Positions 45,772 through 56,904 of a DNA stretch of 64,000 nucleotides are shown in pieces. Position 1 is the stretch's first letter. Every line of letters begins with the position of its first letter. Position numbers and translations under genes: made by a program. Under the pieces are notes generated by a model, which had not been told where the DNA came from, ran no database searches, and saw only the letters and a program-made list of their open reading frames with translations. The DNA lies in the NCBI GenBank assembly GCA_013368325.1, contig JAACJK010000220.1:620001-684000 (forward strand), written 5' to 3'. The DNA is from Ephemerocybe angulata (Eukaryota > Basidiomycota > Agaricomycetes > Agaricales > Psathyrellaceae).

Positions 45772-46030
45772 TTATATACCCGATTTCTATGCCGCCCCTT
45801 GAGTGTTCAGCCTGGAGGATGACGAAATTCCATGCCCTTCGATGACGGTGAATCCACATTCCGCGCGCAGGCCCCGCTCTTCGCAGTCAAACTCTCAATC
45901 TGCCCAAGCCGCTGGGCTCCTTCAGAATACAAATGATGTCAATATAGATCTTTCTGCAATTCCGGAGCTCACAAGCGCCCAATACGCAGGAGTTAGCAGA
46001 AGGAGGACTGATCGGCCCCTAACAGCCCCT
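45772..46030 (-). promoter_or_regulatory. TATA box and three STRE (AGGGG) elements of HSP9/12
   Basis: A TATATAA box on the minus strand is at 45772-45778, about 160 bp before the ATG. CCCCT (AGGGG on the gene strand) occurs at 45795-45799, 46016-46020 and 46026-46030. AGGGG is the stress response element that drives HSP12 in yeast through Msn2/4. The sites are seen; the control is inferred. The same spacer holds the OTU1 promoter. Confidence 0.6.
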
Positions 46031-46125
46031 AATTGGGCGACGATGACGCGCCCAGCACGGGCGTGATCGCGCCTGACAGGCAGGACAAGAGATTTGCCTT
46101 TTCCATCGAACCCTGACCGTCCGCC

Positions 46126-47551
46126 ATGGCTCCTATCCGCCTGCGCCATCCCAAAGGCGTCTCGACCATCCAGATACCCCTCGATAGCGACTCCTATACC
46201 GTCCAAGACCTGCTTCAGGAGATATACAAGGCCACAGAGATCTTGCCGTCGCACCAGAACCGTACGTACATCGATGTCCCGGGACACGTCAAGCAAGCGG
46301 GAATGACATCAACTTGAATTTGACGTGCTGCAGTGAAGACGGGATATCCGCCACGCTCTTTGACGCTCGTGCCGGAGCTGCCTTTGGGGAGCTTGGATCT
46401 CAAGAGCGGGGAGCAGTTGATTGTGCAGGAGGTTGCGCCAACGTCGTCGAGGGGAACGGACTCGGCTGCTGCTGCTGCTGCAAGCCGGTCGCCACCGCGT
46501 CCGACGGCATCGAGGCCTGCCCAGGCGCCTGTTGCTTCCCGACCTGCTTCCGCTGCTCCGGCACCTGCTCCAAGGACACCCGCACCCGAGAAGTCAGGCA
46601 AACCGGAGAGTGTGGAGGTTGATGGAGGCTACCTGATACACAGGGTGCGTATGGATGCGTGAGATGAATGCTGAGTATTACTGAGATTCTGCTCGACAGG
46701 TCGTACCGGATGACAACTCCTGTCTCTTCTCCTCACTGTCCCTGCTGTTCGAGCAATCTATAACCAAAGCACCAGAACTGAGGAAGAGTATGTTTACACC
46801 TTCATGATGCACACACTCCCTCCTGACGCCACACTTGTGTAGTCGTCGCCGAAGGAATCAAGAAAGACCCAGAAACATACAATGAAGCTATCCTCGGGTC
46901 CGTCCCTTTCATATCCAAAACCCCATTCTTGCAAACCAATATCCCACAGTATGCCCCCCTCAAAGTACATCGAGACCATCTCGAAGCCCATATCCTGGGG
47001 CGGCGCCATCGAGCTCGGCATCCTCGCATCACACTATAATACCGAAATCGCCAGTGTCGACGTCGAGACGGGGCGGATAGACAAATTCGCCCCCGGGCCC
47101 GAGGGCGCTGGCGGGGAAGGTAACCGCGTTATCATCGTGTACTCCGGGATCCATTACGACGCAGTGTCGTTCTCGCCCATGGAGGACGCGCCGGATGAAT
47201 GGCATCAGAAGGTGTTCCCTATCGTGAGTCGCATTCATGCTTTATGATAAGCATGCACTCGCTAAACACTGGCGTTGCTGGTATATACAGAAGGCCGGGA
47301 AAGACGAGAACGACTCGATTCTGGTTGCTGTGAAGAAGCTTGCCGACGCGCTGCGCTCCAAGAAGGCTTTCACCAACACTGCTACATTTGACCTGCGCTG
47401 TGAGGTAAGTGACGATCATCCAGGTTCCTCGTCGTTGTCAGTGTTCAACCTTGTATACTCTTTCTAGGACTGTGGCCAAGGTCTGAAGGGAGAGAAGGGA
47501 GCTAGGGCACACGCCGAGGCGACTGGCCATGTGCGCTTTGGAGAGTATTAA
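46126..47551 (+). CDS. OTU1: OTU-family deubiquitinase OTU1/YOD1
   Basis: Cysteine protease that trims ubiquitin chains on Cdc48/p97 clients. The N-terminus is UBX-like (MAPIRLRHPKGVSTIQIP), followed by an Ala/Pro-rich linker coded near 46470-46600. The OTU catalytic core has VVPDDNSCLFSSLSLLF with the nucleophile Cys, WGGAIELGILASHY, and YSGIHYDAVSFSP with the catalytic His. The C-terminus has a C2H2 zinc finger (LRCEDCGQGLKGEKGARAH, then ATGHVRFGEY), as in yeast Otu1. About six short introns are present, for example near 46262-46333 and 47225-47290. All catalytic residues are visible. Length, about 320 residues, is normal. Confidence 0.95.
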
Positions 47552-48097
47552 TTAGTCATGACAAATTTTGGATCGGAATTTGAGGCAGCTTCAGCGAATC
47601 CTGGAATCTGCAGCGCGTGCCATAACCGTCATCAGCTGGCGATTATCAGCAGCGCTTCCTCGCAGCATTTACTTCTCTGTACGCCCACTCTCGCCATGCA
47701 AGTGCGAAGCGTGCTCTGCGTTGTGGCTGTCGTTATCCGCAAAGCTTGATGCGCGCTTAATCGGCGCTTAATTCCCGGTGGAATGACATATCCGTCCACA
47801 GACTGAGTGCGCCCATTCAAACTCGAAGCGTACCGATTAGTTACGGGTCAAGGCCACCACAAAGAGCTGTACAAGGAGCGTCTTTGCGCCATAAAGGCGG
47901 GCCGGGAATAGGGAGTCGAAGCCTTGCTGAACATTCTAAAGAACAGTAAGCAGAGGGGAAGACGGAGAGCTTTCGTCCAAGCAGGCTTTGGTGACTTGCC
48001 ATATGAGCGCAATGACATTGCAAGTTCCAACTTTGAAATCGCTGAAATTGAAAAAAAAAAAGTTCAGGGAGAAAAGAATCAAGAACTAAAGCAAAAA
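47552..48097. other. Intergenic, 546 bp, between OTU1 and tRNA-Phe
   Basis: No gene seen. An A-run near 48049-48061 on the plus strand would be an extra T-run downstream of the minus-strand tRNA. Confidence 0.4.
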
Positions 48098-48181
48098 TGG
48101 GGGCACCGCGGATCGAACGCGGGACCTTCAGAAAGCACGATGCGCTTCAGTCTGCTGCTCTCCCAACTGAGCTATGCCCCC
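48098..48181 (-). tRNA. tRNA-Phe(GAA) with an 11-nt intron
   Basis: On the minus strand the acceptor pairs GGGGGCA with TGCCCCC, the D arm is GCTC/GAGC, and the T arm is CCGCG-TTCGATC-CGCGG. The anticodon GAA is at 48146-48148. Between positions 37 and 38 sits an 11-nt intron (48134-48144), the usual place for nuclear tRNA introns. The anticodon stem GCAGA/TCTGA has one G-A mismatch at 27-43. A T-run follows directly (48093-48097). Confidence 0.92.
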
Positions 48182-48340
48182 GATGAATGGAGTGTAGGCG
48201 CCAGTGAGAGGGCCCACCAGACCAGGATAATTGTGTGAGGTCCAGGACAAAGGCAAGAAGGCGGAAGCCTCAGCCCCTGGGTCCAGTGTTTGAGGGTTGT
48301 AGCGCGAAGAGCGAGAAGTGGGGTATCATTGCTTGGAATT

Positions 48341-49715
48341 CTACTCAGGAACACTTGTCTCCGAAATGGCGCTCGTCTCGATGTCCATCACGAGAGGGAC
48401 GTGGTCGGACGCCCCGTATATCTCGTCTCGAATCTCGCACTGTTGGAAGGAGAATCGTCAGCGGGGCGTCGAAAGAGGGGGGAAAGAGCGGAGTAATCAC
48501 CATCTTGACTTTATCAGCTATCCGTTCGCTCAGCACGACTGGAAGGTGGCAGGTAATTAGGTTTCCGGGTAGGGCAGAAAGGGAAACCGGAAGTGTACTT
48601 ACACATATCAAGCCTCCACCCAATGCACTTCTCGCGGCATTGGAAGCGATAGCTCCAGTACGTATAATGCTGCAAATCGGGATGCAGGCTCCGCCAGACA
48701 TCAGTGAATTTGTTGGCTTCCGGGTCATCTGGATTGGCAAGAATCTTCTTGAAAGCTGTGGTTTCAGCCTCTGTGTATCCGGCTTGCTTGTTCCATGCCT
48801 TCTTGGCGTTGGCCAAGTCGATGGCGGTGGGGGCGACGTTGAGGTCGCCGGTCCAGATGACGGGCTTCTTTTTGTCAAGGTCGCGGATATACGCGTCGAA
48901 GTGTTTGTTCCACTCTTCTTTTACAGGAAGGGTCTGAGAGATGTGAGCGCCCATCAACCTTATGCGATACTGGAAGTATGTGTACCTTTAAATCCTGGCC
49001 TGCGTTCACGACATATGTCCCGATTATGTACGCGTGTTCGTATTCTAGCGTAATGATTCGCCCTTTGCAGAGAGTTGGATCAGGGTGACCAGGCAGCTTC
49101 ATGTCCACGCTGAGGGGCTCCACTTTTGAGAGTATAGCAGTGCCAGCTGTACCTTCTTTCAGTCAACAGCTCAGTCCAGTCAAGGCACAAGCTTACAGTA
49201 TCCCTTCTTGTTGGATATTGACCAGTACTGGTACGGGAACCGCGCCTTTAGTGCTGGGTCCATTGAAACGTCGTTGGCCTAGCGGGCATTGCTCAACATT
49301 GATTGCATTCGGAGAGAGAGTTCATCTGACCTTGGTCTCGGTCAGGACAAGGATGTCAGGATCTTCAGCATCCACGTAAGATTTGAATCCCTGCGCTTCT
49401 TCAGTAATTGAGCCCACGAGCAGGGGTATGTGCGCGCACCTTCTTCTGGCTTGCCGCCCACCCGCAAACATTCCACGCGGCTATCCTCACGGTACCCTCT
49501 TTCCTCTTCTCAAACTTGATGTTAACCGGCAGTACCTTGTTCTTCGGTTGCCCGTTCTGCACATATTCGGTCTTCGTCCGCTTGAGGGAGCCTTTGGAGC
49601 CTGAAGCTGCCGTTTGGGACGCGCGCTGTGTGTCTTCCTCCGTATCCGTGTCCCTCTCCTCGACTTTTCGCTTCGAGCCCGAGGCTTTCAGGGACGCATT
49701 TCTCTTGGGAGGCAT
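48341..49715 (-). CDS. APE1: Apurinic/apyrimidinic endonuclease, exonuclease III family (APE1-like)
   Basis: Base-excision repair enzyme that cuts DNA 5' to abasic sites. Joined exons show AAWNVCGW, ILVLTETK (catalytic Glu), GYSGTAILSK, YVVNAGQDL, WTGDLNVAP (Asp and Asn), DVWRSLHP, YTYWSYRF and GASDHVPLV (Asp-His). It ends ISETSVPE. About seven introns of 50-60 nt are present. I start at MPPKRNASLK, which resembles APE1 N-termini and leads into a basic KRKVEERD stretch likely to act in nuclear import. An in-frame ATG at 49793 would add 26 residues rich in Arg and Leu without acids, like a mitochondrial presequence. No C-terminal zinc finger of the Apn2 type is seen. Confidence 0.93.
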
Positions 49716-50196
49716 ACTGATATGAGGGAGAGCGAGAGGAAGTCTTCTACCGGTGCGAGACGCGAAGAGGCAGGAGTATCTGGCAAAAACCATGAAATCC
49801 AATTTCGACTCGAGGCTGAATAAGCATGACTTTCACGTGACCGTGGCAGACGACCTTTGCGGCCTCTCCCACTGATGCCAAGCCAAACGGAGGCAAATTG
49901 GAGTTAGGGGAAATTCCGATCAGGGAAGTTGAACTTTGGTGCTCTGGCCATTTCCTTCTCCCAGCCGCCGCTGCACAGAGCAAGCTCACCATTGTTCTCC
50001 ATATCCAGTCAGTCTGGTCCCGCACAACTGCCGTCTCAATTTCATGTCGCTAACTCTGCCGAACACAGCACAGCACGCAAATCCAATTCGTCACTCATAC
50101 CCACATACCCCGGGGCGCCTGCCTGAACTAGACTTTCCTGGAGGAGTTGCCGCTGGCCCCGTGCCGTAGCAATCTCCCTGTCCGAACACTCCCTGG
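49716..50196. other. Divergent spacer between APE1 and the DUF7918 gene
   Basis: It includes the possible 26-codon mitochondrial extension of APE1 (49716-49793, minus). The rest is presumed promoter with no clear motif. Confidence 0.4.
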
Positions 50197-51709
50197 ATGC
50201 TTTCACATCGCGGGTTCTCTGCCTGGATAACGGTAGACGACGAAGCGCTGCCCGAGTATCTTGTCGCCGTGGACGAGGAAGCCCACCGCGTGTCGTGCTG
50301 GATCCCCGGCGGGGAAGGCAAGGTGCGTAACCACATTACGCCACGCGCAGCGACCCGAACGGACGGAATGTCTAACGACGAGTCGCCTTTTTCTCCCGTT
50401 GCAGAAGTTCACGGTGTGGTGGAAAGACCACGGCGGCAAGGTCGATACGTGCTCCTTTATTACCCTGGATGGGTTTGTGGTTCCGGGTCGATTCTTGCTT
50501 GGAGAAGGCGTCGCGTCACGCTCTGGGGCCAAATCCGATCCGATTAATGAACGACCTTTCGTGTTCACCAAGGTCCCAGAGGAAATTACACCGGATGACG
50601 ATACGAAAACGCCAAATGCAGATGTTGGAACGATATCTGTGAAGATCAAGAGGGTGAATCGCGTCGGAGTGCGACCGGGAAACCAGCAATATGTTTCTAC
50701 GACGTCAATACCCGCAAAGCGCAAAGCTGGAGACCTTGCTGCTGGGTTCAGTGCCCAGCAAGAGCGCTCCGACATGCGATACCCTACGACTTGGACGATC
50801 ACCGCTTTCGACCCAGTTCCATACAGCACGAAAATCCCGACATACGTTACCTTCGTATTCCGCTACCGTTCGCAAGGCAAGTGCCGCATCAACCGACATC
50901 TATTGAAATTGCTTATCCATGGTTAGAATTCCTTGAATCGCAAGGAATTGCTGAAGCAAAGAAGAAGGTTCCGTTGTCCCGCGTTGCGTCGAGAGCAGAG
51001 CCGAGGTCTAGAGGAAAGCGCCAAAGCCTCGGCTATCCAGAGTCAACACCGAACCTTGCGACCCCAAGCCCCAGTCCTCCCAAGCGACGCAGACTATCAG
51101 GGTCTGTATTGAGTGACCAGGTCAGTATTTCATAGAACACCTACCCCTGAATTCTTTCTCTTCCCCAGTACGTAATAACAATATAACTGACGGACGCCTT
51201 ACCCTGTTCAGGCCGCACTCGGAGTCGCAGCAAACCGCCGCCCCTCCGAAACTCGAAGAAGCACCAGCTACTACCGCAATTACAGCTACGAGTCCTCCTC
51301 AAGCCAACCCTCCTCCGTCCCCTCCTCCCAGTCCCAAACCCCAACCCACCAATCCCGAACACCAACCCCCTCCCCACTCCTCTTCATCAAATCCGAACAA
51401 CACTTCGACCAGCGCCCACCGCACCTCACAAACCCGGCTTTCTTCCTCGCGCCCCGAACGCCACATACAGAGCAGCAGAGGCAAGTGAGTCTTGGGCTGA
51501 GTAGCCTGGGGTACGGATTCCCCGGGCAGGCGGGGCCTTCGACGACGGCGGTGCGAGCGCCGAGTGGGCTGGGAAGCGCGCCGTCGACGAGCGCGTTGTC
51601 GGATGTGACGACGCCGAGTGCGAGTGATGAGGATGATATGAGGGAGCGGGAGGAGGCGATCAAGGCGGCGCGGAGTCGGAGGAGACCGTCTGCTGGGGGG
51701 AGGGTGTGA
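50197..51709 (+). CDS. DUF7918-type basidiomycete protein
   Basis: It matches, from memory, the basidiomycete DUF7918 family of unknown function. It reads MLSHRGFSAWITVDDEALPE, then HRVSCWIPGGEGK, KFTVWWKDH, DGFVVPGRFLLG and TWTITAFDPVPY. The GC-AG intron at 50877-50926 joins FVFRYRSQ to EFLESQGIAEAKKK, as expected for the family. The first intron is 50323-50404, and another lies near 51120-51212. After the domain comes a basic Ser/Pro-rich region (KRRRLSGSVLSDQ) and a long disordered tail with a possible Glu/Arg helix, ending RRRPSAGGRV. A nuclear location is suggested by the basic clusters but not shown. Confidence 0.72.
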
Positions 51710-52620
51710 TGAGGAGCCCATGTCACAATCGTCGTAACGAATGCTCTGCTCTTTCCTTGCTTTTCTCTGTTATCTGCTTTTGTTTCTACAGCTATGTTTC
51801 GAATGCTCTCGATTTCCATGCTTTGCTTTGCCTCTCCTGCTTTACTCCACTTTCTGCTTCCACTCCTTTGTTTCCACCTAATTTATTACAGGTTCGAAAC
51901 TGTTTTCTAACTTTGCGAATTCTCCTTGTTATCGCTTATCTTTCGCTTCCCCCCCACCTCGTTCTGCAGCCACGCTGTCTCGCTCTCACGTTCAAAAGCT
52001 GTTATACACCCCTCGCTTTCCTCGTTCCCACTGCTTTTCTTTTTATTTGTCCAATCTCAATTGAACCTGCTTTGTCGCTCTTACGCTACCTAACGTTATT
52101 CCAACTCTTTCGATTACGGGAAGGCGCGCCAGCGCGATTTCTCTCCCTCCGTTTGACAATCGCTCTGTACGCACCTCGCTTTTATGTCTCCCACCTATGC
52201 CGTAAATAGTCTACCAACCGTATGCCACCTAGGACCAAGAATCCACCAATAAAAATATATGGACGTCTTATTCCGAGAATCTATGATGCAGGGGGACAGC
52301 GAATGCGACAGACAGAGAGGACAGCTTTAACAGGGAGAGCAGATAGAGAGCAGACAGCAGGTGGACAACAAACAAACAGCATTAGAGAGGGAGTGAGTGG
52401 AGGTTGATGTATAGACAGGCAAAGAGGATGGATAGCATAGCATACTACAAAGGTCGAATGGTCGGGCTATCTCGGATGGAGCACAGGGGAGGAGCATCAT
52501 CCGAATTTGCCACAAAGAATTATGTACAGACGTGAAACGAACACGATGGTAAAGAAAGAAAGAAAAGCGAAAGGTGCATGGAAGGAATGGTCAAGCTGGA
52601 GCAGGCTGAGGCATGCTGAT
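51710..52620. other. 911-bp convergent 3' region, strand-asymmetric and pyrimidine-rich
   Basis: The left half (about 51715-52200) is rich in C and T on the plus strand; the right half (about 52290-52570) is rich in A and G, so C and T on the minus strand. Each half is therefore CU-rich in the sense of the gene that ends beside it. An open frame at 51706-52209 is low complexity and rejected as a gene. Confidence 0.5.
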
Positions 52621-54044
52621 CTAGTTGCTGCCGCCTTCGGTCAATTGCTGCTGAGCACGAAGTTGCTTCTGCTTCTCTTGCTCCAGGCGCTAGGGAACGG
52701 GAAAGTAAGTAAAAGAAATCCACTCAAGGGCATATCGACGTACGTGGTATAAGAGCTGAATAGCCATCTGCACGTTCGTGGGTTGGCCGGTGATGACGAC
52801 CAGCCTCTCGCCTTCGGTTCCACCAGGAGCCCCGTCGGCCCCTGTACCAGGCTCCATGATCTTAATCTGACTCGCGCTCATATGGCGAATTTCGTTGATC
52901 TTGCTTCCACCCTTCCCGATGATGCAGCCCACCAATCCGTTAGGAATGAATATTTGCTGTGTTTGCATCGGCTGAGGAGGGTTGTGAGCTGCGTAGCCTG
53001 GATAGGAAGCACCCGGAACGTAGGACGAGCCGGTGTATTGCGAACGCCTAGAGGAGCTTGGGGGGCCGCCGGAGGATGGTGGCTGGGAGCTGGACGAAGG
53101 TCGGTACGACGACCCGCCAGATGATGGCATGCGCTCATTGGCTTCGATAAGGATGTTTCCAATATAGTATGTTGCGATGTGGATGGCATCCGCTACGCCG
53201 GCCACACTGAGCACGCGCTAAGGAACGAGAGTTTAACGCGTATTGATAGGGGCAAAGCAGGAAGAAAGCCCTACTTCTGTCGAGCCAGGCAGCATGCCTT
53301 CACTGGCATTCAAGCGAGCACCACTGGCGTCCTGTATCTCCTTGATTTTGCAGCCTTGCTTACCGATGACCGACCCCATTCGCGAGTTGGGTATCATGAA
53401 CTTGATGGTGACAGCCCGACTTCCTGGGACCGATGGCACATCGAAGGGCTCATCGTTGATCCTTCGGACGATCAAGCCAAACGCCTAAGATGGAATAGTA
53501 AGAAGCGGGAAGATGGCGGACGGCGGGGAGGGGGGCTGACCTTGGAGACGGCATCGAGAGGACCGGACACGTTGAGAATGCGCTCAGGGTTGCCTGGAAT
53601 GCTCTCCGACACCATGACGCGGGCGCCGCTTTTCTCGCGGATCTCGTTTACGTGAGAGCCGCCTTTGCCAATGATGATAGAAGCGTCCTGGGTGACGATG
53701 AGGCACCTCATTTGGATGTGTGCGGAAGCTGGTGTCGGTCCGCCATTTGAAGACGAGGAGGGGTCGGCTGACGTTGTGGCACCGTTGGCTGCGTCCTTTT
53801 TGTCGCCGTTGTTGTTCTTGTCCGACTTGGACCTGTCGCGGCTGTCGCCTGCAGCAGGCGGAGCGGTAGAAGAAGGGGTCATGGTCATGTCGGCAGCTGT
53901 AGGAGAGCGAGGAAGTGGATTCGTACTGTTGACATCCGCTGAGGATGCACCGCCGGTGTTTGGGCGCTTGGCGCTCTTCTGGTGCTCTGAATCTGAGGGC
54001 GAGCGAGACCTCTTGCGGTTTGAATCAGCGTCTGAGAGTCCCAT
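52621..54044 (-). CDS. Three-KH-domain RNA-binding protein (PCBP/hnRNP K-like)
   Basis: Binds RNA or single-strand DNA, typically C-rich, to control stability and translation. S. pombe Rnc1 and yeast Hek2/Pbp2 are relatives. The start MGLSDADSNRKRSRS leads into a disordered N-terminus with basic and acidic tracts. KH1 has IIIGKGGSHVNEIREKSGAR, KH2 has MGSVIGKQGCKIKEIQDASG and KH3 has VGCIIGKGGSKINEIRHMSA. All three GxxG loops (GKGG, GKQG, GKGG) are intact. KH2 and KH3 are separated by a Ser/Pro/Gly linker. The last exon is short and ends QQLTEGGSN. Four exons with short introns are seen. Confidence 0.93.
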
Positions 54045-54740
54045 TTAGCGTACAAAAATTGGAGATATTGGAGGTTTGGGGGTGCGAGTCCGGTGGGATT
54101 TCGAGGAAAGGTCTGAGGGGAGGACGGATAGGGATGAGAGGGGAAGCGAGGATGGATAATGGAGCATGGACGGCTGGATAACATACCTGCGCAGCGAGTC
54201 GACGGCGGGGGATTGTGGTGGTTAGGAGCAAGGGCCAGCCTGCTCCTCCATCAACCCGTAACAGCAATAATGTACAAACACGCCAATACACCTTTCTGAA
54301 GTCCCTCCCGACGGCGACGCTAATCTGACAGTTCTGGGGTTCTATCGCTGCCTGCCGACCAGAGTTTTGGCTCCCGAGCAAGATCTGGGGAGGGCACGAG
54401 GAAGAGGCGTGGTATAGCCTTTCCAAGTCACCCGATGCAACGCCGCCGCGGGATTACGCGTTAGCGGGCACTTCAATTCATTCACACACGATATATATCT
54501 CGAGGTCGAAATCGCCCAAGAGAGTCCTTTAAAGAAAGTTGTAGCAGGTTAGCTAGGCACTGCGTTTTAAGCGCCCGATCAGCGACCCCCTGGCCAATAT
54601 TGCGGGGGACCGAGCGAACTCCCAGGGTAAGGCGACTTGATCCCACTCCCTGAAACTTGAAAGCGCTTCGGCCAGTGAGGAAAAGTCTAAAGTGCTGCGG
54701 GAACTTTAATTGAAGTCGGGTATCGCAGAGCGCGCGCGGA
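54045..54740. other. Divergent spacer between the KH gene and GPI10
   Basis: About 700 bp with both promoters. An alternating TA stretch near 54490-54498 is present; no gene is seen. Confidence 0.4.
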
Positions 54741-56717
54741 ATGGAAGCTTTCATGACGACCATCACCTCAACTTCCATCCTCGTTCGCGTTCTCATATCT
54801 CTGTCGACCAGAACTTTCTTTCAGCCCGATGAATACTTTCAGGCTCTAGAGCCTGCTCACCATGCAGTATTTGGACACGGGGACCTTACTTGGGAATGGA
54901 GCTCTGAGAATCCAATTCGAAGTATCATCTACCCCGCACTCAACATACCCGTGTACTGGGTGCTGAAGGTGACTGGGTTGCATAAGATCGATGCATTGCT
55001 AGTAGGGATAGCTCTTGTCCTTTATATGATGATATCCTCAACGCGTACCAGATTGCAGGACCCAAAATACTCCATGGAATCCTCGCTGCTGGCACCGACA
55101 TTGGTGTCGCTGAGCTAGCTCGGCGGACACTAGGAAGCGACTATGTTGAAACTACGGTATGAACTTCCGGTGTAGCAAGTTGACATAACACTCAACACTG
55201 TAACCGCAGGTTTTGTTGTCTTTGACGAGCTTCTTTCATGCCCTCGCACTGTCTCGTTCTCTATCCAACTCTCTGGAAACAACGCTGTCTGCATTGGCCT
55301 TCTCCTACTACCCTTGGGATGCCAGCTCAAAACTGAGCCCGCACGTAACGTATAATCCGTAAGCTCTCTCTCAAATGCCTTTCGTGGCCACCGCTAACCA
55401 ACTGTGCTATGTACAGTCAGAGACTTGGCCGTGCCATTCTTTTTAGCGCCTTAGCGTGCATGATACGGCCCACCAATGCCGTGATCTGGGTCTTCCTATA
55501 CGCCAAGCTCCTATGGTCACTTCGAAGATACCACAAACTCGCGTTTACATTTTTTCGTAACCTCGTTGCGGCAGGGTAGGTCGAACCCTACCTATGTAAC
55601 ATGCATATGCTCACGTCCCTCAAGCCTCACAGCCGTTCTTGTACTCTTCATAATGGACTCATTTTACTATAGCAGACTAATCTCCACCCCGTTCAATTTC
55701 GTACTCACAAACTTCTCCTCCGTATCCCTTTTCTACGGGACCAACCCCTGGCACTACTACCTCACCCAAGCCCTCCCAATTCTCTGCACAACCGCGCTGC
55801 CCTTTGTCCTCCACGGGGTATACATAACAATCCGTACTAGGAATACGCCAAAGAGAAACGCCGCCCTCGAAAACATGCTTGCAGCGGTCACCTGGTCCAT
55901 CGGCGTATACTCTTTCGCAGGACACAAAGAATGGCGCTTCATCCATCCTATCCTTCCCCTCCTCCACATCTTTGCCGCGAAGTCGCTCGTAGACCTGGGC
56001 TCATCAAAGCAGCCTCAGACAAAGCCGGCAAAGAAGAGTCTCAAGAAATCCGACGACCTCAAACCCCCCTCTTCAAACCGCATTTCCGCTTGCTTCGCCT
56101 CCCTCCCAATCCGAAAATCCCATCTAACGCTCCTACTTCTTTCCCTCCCAGTCTCTCTCTACATAGTTCTCTTCTACTGTGACGCCCCCATCACAGTCAC
56201 CTCCTACATCCGCTCGCTACCCCTCCCACCCCCCTCCGCTTCCGCGTCCGAACCCTTCACCGACACCATCGGCTTCCTCATGCCATGCCACTCGACGCCT
56301 GGTCAATCACACATCCACCGGCCCATTCTCGCCGCCGTCCCAGGCCGCCTCTGGTCACTCGGATGCGAGCCCCCACTCAACCTCACCGCCGCGCAAGCGC
56401 TCTCATACCAAGACCAGACGAACGTGTTCTACTCCGACCCCAGGAAGTATCTGTTGGAACGCTTTCCTGAAACCGTGGACGCGCTGTTCCCCCCATCTCC
56501 TTTCCCGCGCTCGAGCCCTGGGCAGGCAGGGGTGCAAGAGTGGAGACACGAGTGGCCCAAGCATTTGATTATGTTTGGGGAACTGTTGAAGGATGAGTAT
56601 GGGGTGAGGGAGGTGTTGGAGGAGAAGGGGTATCAAGAGGTGTGGACAGCGGGAAGGGAGTGGGAGGGCGAAGGGGCGAGGAAGGGCGGGGTGCGGGTTT
56701 GGAGATGGGTAGAGTAA
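54741..56717 (+). CDS. GPI10: GPI mannosyltransferase 3 (Gpi10/PIG-B)
   Basis: ER glycosyltransferase of family GT22 that adds the third mannose to the GPI anchor from dolichol-phosphate mannose. Joined exons begin MEAFMTTITSTSILVRVLIS and contain TFFQPDEYFQALEPAH with the catalytic-type Asp-Glu of the first luminal loop. SFFHALALSRSLSNSLETTL, CMIRPTNAVIWVFLY, NPWHYYLTQALP and GHKEWRFIHPILP follow; HKEWRF is a family signature. Many hydrophobic segments are present. The last exon is large (about 55586-56717) and codes a luminal tail ending VRVWRWVE. Introns are near 54970-55035, 55152-55208, 55360-55416 and 55576-55630. It appears intact. Confidence 0.92.
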
Positions 56718-56904
56718 TTCTTTAGGGACGCCGCGCAAACGGTGCAGTGGTTATTGTCATCGACTGAGTACTGATGTCAGACGCTAGAAATATTCTAATA
56801 GTAAATCTCGCCAGAAAGCTGGCAAAGCGAAAGCGAGTCCATAGAGTGTTGAGAAAAAGGTCAAAGTCATACGAGAACTGAGAGTCCGTCCAGCCGACTA
56901 TTAA

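Noticed and set aside
48235..49053. 272-codon open frame on the plus strand
   Set aside because: Antisense to the APE1-like exons, which have intact catalytic motifs on the minus strand.
51706..52209. 167-codon open frame rich in Phe, Leu and Ser
   Set aside because: Product of a pyrimidine-rich 3' region; low complexity, so the apparent membrane protein is not credible.
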